DNA from: CAWAPS01 sp963783945
Lineage (GTDB): Bacteria; Actinomycetota; Acidimicrobiia; Acidimicrobiales; Palsa-688
Reading direction: 5' to 3'
DNA length: 64,000 nucleotides
Assembly (NCBI GenBank): GCA_963783945.1
Contig: CAWAPS010000006.1
Coordinates: forward strand, 372,001-436,000
The notes beneath the pieces are model-generated. The model was not told the DNA's origin. It worked only from the letters and a program-made list of their open reading frames with translations, and made no database searches. The position numbers and the translations under genes are program-made. Below, one piece after another: positions 45,174 through 52,571 of the stretch (position 1 is its first letter; every line of letters starts with the position of its first letter).

Positions 45174-46352
45174 TCAGCCCTTCCTGAGGATCAGTGCACT
45201 CATCGGTAGCTTGCTCGGGCCCCCGGTTACCAAGGATGTCTCAGCCCCTACCACCTGGTTGACCGCTTCTCCACGCATCTGACGGACGGCCTCAACGACG
45301 TGGGTCATCCCGTTGAGGTTTACGTGAGAGTTCGACCCACCATGCGTGTTGACCGGTAGCTGTCCGTCCAGCCGAATCCCGCCCTCGAGCGCAAATGGCC
45401 CGCTCTCGCCCGGCTTGCAGAACCCCAAGTCCTCGAGCTGGAGGAGGACCATTCCGGAGAAGTGGTCGTAGATTTCGGCAACGTCGATGTCGTCCGGCCC
45501 GATCCCAGCGGACTTGTACAGCTCGGCGCCGACTCCCCGGTAGCCCGACGCCGCGAAGTACGAATCCGGCATCTGCAGCGCCTCGGTGCCCTGGCCCCAG
45601 GCGCCCTCGCCGCCTTGGGCCGCCGCCCGGATCAGGACTGGACGCGGGCGCAGGTCCTTTGCTCGTTCCGCCGACGTGGTCACGGTTGCCGCTGCGCCGT
45701 CGCTCTCCTGACAGTAGTCGAAGAGGCAGAACGGATCGGAGATCATTCGGGCCGACATGTAATCGTCCATAGTGATCGGCGTCCGCATCACCGCGTTCGG
45801 CATCCGACAGGCGTTGGCGCGACTCGAGATCGATACCGCGCCCATGTGCTCGCGCTTCGTGCCGTAAAGGTGCATGTGACGACGCACAATCATCGAGCAA
45901 AGCTGCCCTGGAGCAACGATCCCCGTATGCGTCAGTAGGTCCCAATGGGGACCCCAGCCCGGCGGCGTCGCGAACGATGACGTGATCCGGAAGTTCAGCA
46001 CCTGACTGGGCGACACCGTAACGACGACGGACGCCATCCCGGCATTGATCGCCGCCGAGGCGAGACCGATCGCACCTGGGCAGCCTCCTCCACCTCCCGT
46101 TACACAGGTGCTCCACCGCACCTGGGGGATCCCGAGCATCTGGGCGAGGTAGGCGGAGTCCAGACCCATGCCGAAGCCGTAATAGGTCAGACCGTCGACG
46201 TCGTCCATCGTCAGGCCGGCATCTTCGACTGCGGAGATGATCGCGTTCCCCGCCAATTCGTAGATGGTCTGGGGATAGGACTGCCCCCGCTTGTAGAACT
46301 CGGTCTCGCCCACGCCCACGATAGCTGTGGAGTCACGTAGCTCGGGAGTCAC
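45174..46352 (-). CDS. Thiolase-like protein (SCP2-thiolase/Ltp2-type aldolase)
   Basis: 392 residues. STAIVGVGETEFYKRGQ (N-terminal family start), MLGIPQVRWSTCVTGGGGGCPGAIGLASAAI, DVAEIYDHFSGMVLLQLEDLGFC (conserved Tyr-Asp of Ltp-type enzymes) and LPVNTHGGSNSHVNLNGMTHVVEAVRQMRGE. The usual thiolase C-terminal Cys is absent, fitting retro-aldol rather than Claisen chemistry. With DUF35 it should cleave a beta-hydroxyacyl-CoA into a ketone or aldehyde and a short acyl-CoA. Confidence 0.88.
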   Translation of the reverse strand: MTPELRDSTAIVGVGETEFYKRGQSYPQTIYELAGNAIISAVEDAGLTMDDVDGLTYYGFGMGLDSAYLAQMLGIPQVRWSTCVTGGGGGCPGAIGLASAAINAGMASVVVTVSPSQVLNFRITSSFATPPGWGPHWDLLTHTGIVAPGQLCSMIVRRHMHLYGTKREHMGAVSISSRANACRMPNAVMRTPITMDDYMSARMISDPFCLFDYCQESDGAAATVTTSAERAKDLRPRPVLIRAAAQGGEGAWGQGTEALQMPDSYFAASGYRGVGAELYKSAGIGPDDIDVAEIYDHFSGMVLLQLEDLGFCKPGESGPFALEGGIRLDGQLPVNTHGGSNSHVNLNGMTHVVEAVRQMRGEAVNQVVGAETSLVTGGPSKLPMSALILRKG

Positions 46353-46401
46353 CTCCGGTACCCGCCTTCTGTCGGTGCATCCGACGCTCGTATTGGCCTG
46401 C

Positions 46402-47043
46402 TCATCCGATCACCCCCGCGGCGCGCAACGTGTCGATGTCATCTGTGGTGTAACCGACTTCTTGGAGAACAGCGTCTGTTGCGCTTCCGCACAAAACGCC
46501 GGGCTTTGCTTGAGTCTCCGATCTGGAGAACCGAACGGCCGGAGACAATCGCGGATGGTCTTCGAACACCGGGTGGTGAACGTCGACGATATATCCGGAA
46601 GCGCGGCCAAACTCCTCGCTCATCAGGAGTGGTTCATTGAAGTCTGCGGTCACCTCGACACAGGCGACGTCCGCGGCGAGGAAGTCACGCTGCCATTCGC
46701 TCCCCTTGCGCTTCACGAACACGGCGGCGAGGAGCTCCGTCAGGTCGGTGTCGTTGGTCTGCCGCCCCGCCGGTGTGGAGAATCGCGCATCGTCGGCCAG
46801 GCCGGTATATGGCTCGAGGATGTCGCCGAGGCTAACCCATTCCTTCTCCTGAACCGCGGCAAGGAAGATGTATCCGTTCGCCGAGTCGTACATGCGATAG
46901 AGCGCGTTCGGGCCACGCATGTCGCGCCCCGGCCCGATGCCGCCTGGGTTTTCCGGATACTCGAGCACGTGGTCAACCATGAGGTGAGCGGACGAGTTGA
47001 GCATCGAGGTCGACAGCTGCTGACCGCCGAAGCCGCGATCGCG
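46402..47043 (-). pseudogene. C-terminal part of the double CoA-transferase (downstream of a frameshift)
   Basis: This frame (open from 47262) continues the protein broken at about 47044: RDRGFGGQQLSTSMLNSSAH, VDHVLEYPENPGGIGPGRDMRGPNALYRMYDSANGYIFLAAVQEKEW, then a typical family III tail to 46402 (VGYTTDDIDTLRAAGVIG). The part before 47043 in this frame is not homologous. Removing one base in GCCGCGCGATCGCGG on the minus strand would join both parts into ~815 residues. Confidence 0.75.
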
Positions 47044-48850
47044 CGGCATACAGGCCGAGCAACAGCGCCGTGGCAACGACCAGCGCCGACGTGCCGTCAG
47101 TCTGCGCATAACGCGAGATGGCTGACGATCGGATGAGGTTGCTGGTGTGGCGGACTTCATCAATGGACATGTTCGGATCTTCCGGGAGGATGCCCCCGAG
47201 ATTGGCGGCTGCGATTCCGCTGGCCGCACCAAAACTGGTGCCGAATGCTGGTCTGTCAGCATACGGCCCGTTGGTCCCGTACCCGCGGGCGCTTAGGTAG
47301 ACCAAGTTGGGGTTGATCTCGAGCAGCGCCTTCGCACCAAGGTTGTGTCGGTCCGCCGCTCCCTCACGGTAGCCCTCCAGCACCGCATCGGCGCGGCCCG
47401 CGATTTTCTGAACGATTTCGACACCCTCGGGTCGGGAGATGTCAACGGCGATGCTTTCCTTCCCCTGCGTCACCCGAGCTCCGGCCGCCTCGGGGAACGC
47501 CGCTAACAGCCGCACCGGGTCGCCGTCCAGCCGCTCGACCTTAATAACCCGGGCTCCGAAATCCGTCAACAGCGTCGCCCCGTACGGTGCGGCGATCATG
47601 CTGGCGAGCTCGAGAACGACGACCCCCTCGAGTGGGAGTCCTGCGCTCGGAATTGGTCCCGACTTCGCCGGTACGGACTCGCGCCGTTTCCAGACAGGTG
47701 CTCCATGTCCGAGCGACGGGGCGGCCCCGCCGATGACGGCCGGCGTACGCGACATGTTGATTAACGCAGCCGGTTGAAGGATGTCGCCCCGCTCTGGGTC
47801 GCTGATTTCGACCACAGCGTGATCCGCGACAAGTTGCGGATGCTCGAGCACTTCATGACCGCTACGATGTACCTCCGCGCAGACGTCGTGGTCCGCCGCG
47901 AAGATCTCCTCCCACTCGAGGAGGGGCTTGCTCCTCACGGCTTCGAGCATGCGAATCAAGAGTTCCACGCGCTGGTCCGGCTCCAACTCAAAAGGAATGC
48001 CGTTCCAGGCGGGATCGGTCAACATCGAGCCCAGCCCGATCGCACGCATGAGTGCTTCGAACAAGCGCGGCACGTGCTGAGCGAATTGCAGCCAACGACC
48101 GTCCTTTGTCTGCAGCACCGGCAGCGTGAATACAAGAGGGGTGTTCGGCACCCCGTCCATGTCAACCGATGGTTGCGGTGCGTAGGCATCCGGGTAGCGT
48201 TCCGTGACAAGGTAGAGGTACCACATCCACGAGTCCAAGACGGCGAACGCCTGGGCCATGCTGGCATCGATCCGCTGTCCCACGCCGCTTCGTTCCCTCT
48301 CGATCAGCGCCGAGAGGATTCCGTGGAGAGCAGTCTGCGAGGCGGAAAACGAGCACCATGAAACCGAGACGAACGGGGGGTGGTCGCCGTCGTACATGCC
48401 CTTGAAGGATTGCTGAACCCCGAGGATCGACGCCACCACGCCCTCGTAGCCCTTGATGTCACGCCAGGGTCCCCGGGCTCCGAACCCGGTGATCGACGCG
48501 TACACCAATGACCTGTTCGTCTCGGCGAGGTCCTCGAATCCGATCCCGAGCCGTTCGGCGACACCGGGCCGGAAGCCCTCGACGAGGACATCGGCGTCGT
48601 GGGCCAAGGCCCGTACGCGCTCGAGGCCCTCCTCTACGTGGAGGTCGGCGACAACGCTGCGCTTGCCGCGCGCCAGGAAGGGAAAAGCTGAGTCCCGTCG
48701 GAGGACACTGCCGTTAGGTGGCTCGACCCAAATCACGTCGGCGCCGAAATCGGCCAGCGTCTGTGTCGCTTGGGCGCCGGCGCGTGTTTGAGCCAAGTCG
48801 AGGACCCGAAGACCCGCAAGCGGCCCGCGCGGGCTGTTCATCGCCTCCAT
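46973..48850 (-). CDS. Double-domain class III CoA-transferase, main part (frameshifted near its end)
   Basis: It starts at ATG 48850 or 48841 (MNSPRGPLAGLRVLDLAQ), just after the P450 stop at 48856. Two family III domains: about 8-380 with GADVIWVEPPNGS, and ~415 onward with GVVVLELASMIAAPYGATLLTDFGARVIKVERLDG. The second domain reaches LLLGLYA at about 47045 and then leaves the family in a 25-residue nonsense tail ending at 46973. The natural continuation is in the next frame (46402-47043). Same fusion type as 1715-4180; it provides the CoA-activation step of the operon. Confidence 0.85.
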   Translation of the reverse strand: MEAMNSPRGPLAGLRVLDLAQTRAGAQATQTLADFGADVIWVEPPNGSVLRRDSAFPFLARGKRSVVADLHVEEGLERVRALAHDADVLVEGFRPGVAERLGIGFEDLAETNRSLVYASITGFGARGPWRDIKGYEGVVASILGVQQSFKGMYDGDHPPFVSVSWCSFSASQTALHGILSALIERERSGVGQRIDASMAQAFAVLDSWMWYLYLVTERYPDAYAPQPSVDMDGVPNTPLVFTLPVLQTKDGRWLQFAQHVPRLFEALMRAIGLGSMLTDPAWNGIPFELEPDQRVELLIRMLEAVRSKPLLEWEEIFAADHDVCAEVHRSGHEVLEHPQLVADHAVVEISDPERGDILQPAALINMSRTPAVIGGAAPSLGHGAPVWKRRESVPAKSGPIPSAGLPLEGVVVLELASMIAAPYGATLLTDFGARVIKVERLDGDPVRLLAAFPEAAGARVTQGKESIAVDISRPEGVEIVQKIAGRADAVLEGYREGAADRHNLGAKALLEINPNLVYLSARGYGTNGPYADRPAFGTSFGAASGIAAANLGGILPEDPNMSIDEVRHTSNLIRSSAISRYAQTDGTSALVVATALLLGLYAARSRLRRSAAVDLDAQLVRSPHG

Positions 48851-48855
48851 CCTAC

Positions 48856-50106
48856 TCAGCCGTTGAGCGCGGCAACACGGGGTCCTGGCGTGAATCGGAC
48901 GGGCAGAGCCGTAAATCCGCGAGTGATGTTGGTGCCGGCGAAACGACACTTGCTCTCATCCGGAATCCAATAATCCGGGATACGGCGCAACACTTCACCT
49001 ACCCCGACCCTGAACTCCATCCGGGCGAGGTTCGATCCCAGGCAGCGATGAGGACCAGCACCGAAGGCTAGATGCGGATTCTGCTCCCGATCCAGGACAA
49101 CCTGGTCGGCCTCAGCGAAGTAGCCCGGATCACGATTCGCGGCGGCAAAGTTCACCTGGATGACATCACCCCTCTTCAAGGGGCAGCCCGCCAACTCGAT
49201 GTCCTCCGTGACGAACCTACTCAACCCATGGACCGACCCCATGAAGCGGAAGAACTCCTCGATGGCCGTTGCCATCGGGACCTCGCCGTTGAGAAGGCGA
49301 TCTCTCTCTCCTGGACGTGTCGCGAGGTAGTAGTACGTATTCGTCAACAGGCTCGACGTCGTTTCCAGTCCTGCTGCCACAAGGATCTGTGCGTGCTCGT
49401 TGATCTCGTCCAGCGACAGGTTCTCGCCATTGATCGCTGTCGTCGTAAACAGCGTGTCGATGAGACTGTGCCCGCGCGGCTGCTTGCTCTTCTCTGCGAT
49501 GAGGTTGGCCACATGCTCGTTGAAGGCAATAGCTCCTGTGGCGCGCTCGCCCTCATCCAGTGAATGGAACATAGCCTCACCGAGGTGGACACAGGTCGGG
49601 ACCTCCTCCGGAGGTAGGCCGAGGATCTCCGTGAACAGTACGATCCCAGGAAGGCGCCATGCGAGCCGAGCGAGATCACCCGCGCCAGCTTCGATCATCT
49701 CGTCGAGGAGCTCGCTTGCCGCCTTCTGAGCTCCGGCCTCGGCCTGTTCGATCCGTCTGGGAGAAAAGAAGGTGTTAAAAAGCTTGCGGTACTGCTGTTG
49801 CAGCGGCGGATCAAGGAAGATGAAGTTCCGGTTTTCAGTTAAGCCCGGATGCACCTTCGGTGCATTTGAGGAGAAGTGCTCCCAATCGTGGACGATGTGA
49901 TCGCAGATCTCGTAGCCAATCGCCTCCCAATGACCATCAAGCCTCTGCCGCAACTCGGGAAGCTGATTGAAACGGTCGGAGTAGACCAGATCGCCGCCTT
50001 CGCGCATCCTCTCATAGACGTCGTACACGAACTCGGGATTATTGAAGTCAGGGTGGCGAAGATCGAAGTGCTTCGCATGGTAATCAAGCGGCTGGTTCAT
50101 TGTCAT
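48856..50106 (-). CDS. Cytochrome P450, copy 2
   Basis: 416 residues from ATG 50106, chosen because GAGGAGG ends eight bases before it (TTG 50112 and ATG 50100 are alternatives). AGLETTSSLL (I-helix), EEFFRFM and HLAFGAGPHRCLGSNLAR (heme Cys355). Close paralogue of the P450 at 38787-40031. First gene of the catabolic operon, with its promoter and operator ~220 bases upstream. No ferredoxin gene is adjacent, so it probably uses that at 38549-38740 or another. Confidence 0.92.
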   Translation of the reverse strand: MTMNQPLDYHAKHFDLRHPDFNNPEFVYDVYERMREGGDLVYSDRFNQLPELRQRLDGHWEAIGYEICDHIVHDWEHFSSNAPKVHPGLTENRNFIFLDPPLQQQYRKLFNTFFSPRRIEQAEAGAQKAASELLDEMIEAGAGDLARLAWRLPGIVLFTEILGLPPEEVPTCVHLGEAMFHSLDEGERATGAIAFNEHVANLIAEKSKQPRGHSLIDTLFTTTAINGENLSLDEINEHAQILVAAGLETTSSLLTNTYYYLATRPGERDRLLNGEVPMATAIEEFFRFMGSVHGLSRFVTEDIELAGCPLKRGDVIQVNFAAANRDPGYFAEADQVVLDREQNPHLAFGAGPHRCLGSNLARMEFRVGVGEVLRRIPDYWIPDESKCRFAGTNITRGFTALPVRFTPGPRVAALNG

Positions 50107-50334
50107 GATCAAAGCCTCCTCTACTCACACGAATTTACGCGATCCGGCAGCCCCCGGCCCGACTCCTCGAGGAATCCTCGCGACGACCCAGCCCCGTCGG
50201 GGGAGCAGGCCCTGGTGCTCTTCTAACTCGGGGAGACGGCTACTTGGACAGCGACCTCGGGCCTGCCGCAGGACAGGATCGCCAATTCGCCATGTCGCCA
50301 CCGATACCTCCCTAGTCCTGGCTGGTTGGCACTG

Positions 50335-50362
50335 AGTATAGTTTGGTCTTACCATCAGTCAA
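50335..50362 (-). promoter_or_regulatory. Promoter with internal TGG...GACCAA operator (site 2), head of the catabolic operon
   Basis: Minus strand: TTGACT (complement of 50357-50362), GA, TGGTAAGACCAAA, then TATACT (complement of 50335-50340), 16-base spacer. The plus-strand palindrome is TTGGTCTTACCAT (50343-50355). Spacing from -35 to palindrome is two bases, identical to sites 1 and 3. It should drive the P450/CoA-transferase/aldolase operon and be repressible by a GntR-type protein. Confidence 0.7.
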
Positions 50363-50412
50363 GTGGGCCGCGCCGCACCTGAGGCCAGGTGGCGTACACA
50401 CAAGGAGTTCTC

Positions 50413-50580
50413 GTGGCTTTCAACAAAGTTGCTCGGAACCCCCGTCTACCGTCAGCTGGCTGAGCTATTTTGCAGCACTCCTCGCCTTTTTGCCGGACGG
50501 CTCGCTTTACGGACAGGTAGCCCCCCCGCCGACCCGAACCGAGACGCGTCTTCGAGCACGCTCCACCGGTCCTGGCGGAG
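50413..50580 (+). pseudogene. Decayed or frameshifted GntR-family regulator (N-terminal part)
   Basis: GTG 50413 after AAGGAG begins VAFNKVARNP, then needs one base removed from CCCCC (50439-50443) to continue VYRQLAELFCS. One frame over follows DGSLYGQVAPPPTRTETRL. Together these match the winged-helix start of GntR proteins (compare the intact gene: VVRTPVYIQVAAQ, then DGRFGPGDFLPTERDL). Beyond 50580 no homology is seen. It is divergent from the P450 operon and ~60 bases from operator site 2, the usual place for a local repressor. Confidence 0.5.
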
Positions 50581-50794
50581 GTTCATCCAAATGCCGAGGC
50601 GCTCGCAGAAGAGCCTGTCGGTACAACCACCGATTATGTCGGACAGAAAACCTGGGGCGAAATTACATTCAATGTGGCTCGACGTTGGCGGTGCAGCGAC
50701 GGACATGGTCGTGGGTGCGCCGCGAGCTCTTTCCGTCGCTGGATGATCACCCGCCTGACGTCCTTACGGTCTTGGCCCTTTTGGACTCAGGTCA
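50581..50794. other. Unassigned sequence after the GntR remnant
   Basis: May include further decayed coding sequence of the regulator on the plus strand; no frame is convincing. Confidence 0.3.
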
Positions 50795-51619
50795 CTACGC
50801 GTCGAACGCGAGTCCGAGCTCTCCTATTGCTCGATCGGCAGCAAAGATGCGGCCCGTGTACTCTCGTGGATCTTCACAGGCCGCGAAGTAGGCCAACATC
50901 CGCGCCGGCACGTCCATCGAAATCAGCACCGAGGTGTCCAGGCCACCTTTCTTCAGGTTATACTCTCCCACCTCAGACGCGACAGCGCCGGGATACAGGG
51001 TGATGACGAAGATGTTCTTCCGGGCCAGCTGGGGGGCAATCACGTTCGCGAATCGATCGAGCGCCCGCTTGCTGGAGAAATAAGCAGGAGCTGCCAGGTT
51101 CAAATCTCCCCAGGACTCCCGCGCTGGCTCCTCCTCCGGCAACCTGAATGCTTCCCCGCTGCCTGTAGTCACATTCAGGATTCGTCCCCCACCACGTTCC
51201 TCCATGGTGGGAACCACCAACTGCACCAGGGTGAAGGGTGCATGCAGGTTGACTGCGAAATGATAGAGCCAATCCTCCCGGGGCATCTCCGTTATGGGAG
51301 CAGCCCAGCTGTGTCCAAGGGTCACGGCCGCATTGTTGATGAGGATGTCAACACCGCCGAAGTGCTCTATTGCTGATTGGACCAGACGCCGGAGTTCGTC
51401 TTCCTTCGACAGGTCCGTGGCCACGGCGAGCGTGTTAGCTCCAAGAGACTCAATCTCGGCAACCGTCTGGCCAATCGTGCCGGGCACATTACTGCGTGGT
51501 TCGACGGTACGTGCGGCGACGACCACGGTGACGCCTCGACGGGCCAGAAACAAAGCGGCGCGCTTTCCGATCCCGCGGCTGGCGCCAGTGACAATGGCTA
51601 CCTTGCCTGACAGGTCCAT
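50795..51619 (-). CDS. Short-chain dehydrogenase/reductase
   Basis: 274 residues from ATG 51619 (MDLSGKVAIVTGASRGIG); ATG 51637 is possible, and the frame runs open into the helicase remnant up to 51790, which is not part of it. TGASRGIG cofactor loop with VVAARTVE after it (Arg, no acidic residue: NADP(H) preference likely). INNAAVTLG (NNA-G), VTTGSGEAF where the catalytic Ser is expected, and Tyr-x3-Lys in AYFSSKRAL. YPGAVASEVGEYNLKKGG forms the lid. Single gene; its substrate is unknown. Confidence 0.85.
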   Translation of the reverse strand: MDLSGKVAIVTGASRGIGKRAALFLARRGVTVVVAARTVEPRSNVPGTIGQTVAEIESLGANTLAVATDLSKEDELRRLVQSAIEHFGGVDILINNAAVTLGHSWAAPITEMPREDWLYHFAVNLHAPFTLVQLVVPTMEERGGGRILNVTTGSGEAFRLPEEEPARESWGDLNLAAPAYFSSKRALDRFANVIAPQLARKNIFVITLYPGAVASEVGEYNLKKGGLDTSVLISMDVPARMLAYFAACEDPREYTGRIFAADRAIGELGLAFDA

Positions 51620-51682
51620 TTCCTTTTGCCGTTTCATGAGCAACACTATCTTCACGATCCGTCTGATCGTCGGGAGAGGGTC

Positions 51683-51875
51683 AGGGTTCCGAGCCTGGCC
51701 GCCCGGGCCGCTTCCTCGGCCAGCCTCATGGCCGACACGGCGACCGGACGGTTGGCCAATGCCAGACCGACGTCCCTTTGCTGCTGCCATTCCTCGAACG
51801 ACAGCGGCTCCGGTCCGTCCGGTGGGGCGCCCGGCACCGCCACCAAGTGTTCCTCGACAGGTCCTGCACGTGCAG
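51683..51875 (-). pseudogene. Fragment of a UvrD/AddA-type helicase gene, paralogous to 24516-24704
   Basis: About 190 bases align with the internal AddA region by eye, with perhaps one base in seven changed and small losses. Both encode DGPEPLS-FEEWQQQRD, then RRPVAVSA-like and RLAEEAARAARL. The change pattern is coding-like. It is not a recent copy of the local AddA gene but the relic of a second helicase, with the rest missing. It lies in frame before the SDR. Confidence 0.65.
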
Positions 51876-52126
51876 ATCTGTCCTCAAGACGCGGACGGCG
51901 GAGCGGCGGGCGCCAGCGTTACGGGGCCGGATTCCGGGATTCCGGGCCCGCCGGCGGGGCTGTGACTTCGCCGGTCTCCCTCACCACGTCGCCTGCGCGC
52001 TCGGGCCGTGGCCAACGACCCGAGCGGTGCCGTCCAGCCGGGCTTTGAACACCGGGTTTCTGAGATACTGGGACGGGTAGACGACGATACGGCCGTTACC
52101 TGCCTTTGAGTCCAGGGAGGGCAAGT

Positions 52127-52510
52127 ATGGAGGTGAAGGCGAAGAGGAGCGCCTGGCGGGCGTGGCCGAGGGGTGGCGGCATAGCGGTGTGGTACTGGCT
52201 GTTCGTCGGCTGGTGGCTCGTGCCGTTTTGGTGGATGATCCTGGGGATCGCCTGGCTGTGCGGCTGGCGTTCCAAAGCTGGCGCCAAGAATGCCCAGATG
52301 GCGGAGCAGGCGCTATCGCCGGCGCCGGGCGGGACAGCCGCACCAGGCCCCGCTTCTCCCCCGCCCGCTTCCGTGACCTATGTGACCAACATTACGAACA
52401 TTACGGCTCCTCCCGAGCCCGAGGTGCCGAAAAAGGTTCAGTGCCAGTGGTGCAAGCGCCAAACCGATGCGTCGGAATCCGCCTGCGAGTTCTGCGGAGC
52501 GCCGTTGTAG
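52127..52510 (+). CDS. Small membrane protein with C-terminal zinc ribbon
   Basis: 127 residues from ATG 52127, preceded by GGGAGGGCAAGT. A basic N-terminus (MEVKAKRSAWRAWPRGG) is followed by one or two closely packed hydrophobic helices with many Trp (AVWYWLFVGWWLVPFWWMI, LGIAWLCGW) and a Pro/Ala/Thr linker. The end is CQWCKRQTDASESACEFCGAPL, a two-CxxC zinc ribbon. Topology suggests a cytosolic ribbon anchored in the membrane. No family name is certain. Confidence 0.7.
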   Translation: MEVKAKRSAWRAWPRGGGIAVWYWLFVGWWLVPFWWMILGIAWLCGWRSKAGAKNAQMAEQALSPAPGGTAAPGPASPPPASVTYVTNITNITAPPEPEVPKKVQCQWCKRQTDASESACEFCGAPL

Positions 52511-52571
52511 GGGCGCTCATGCGCCTGTCCGGTCCGGCCGGACAGATCAAGCGAGAGAGTCCTATCGAACC

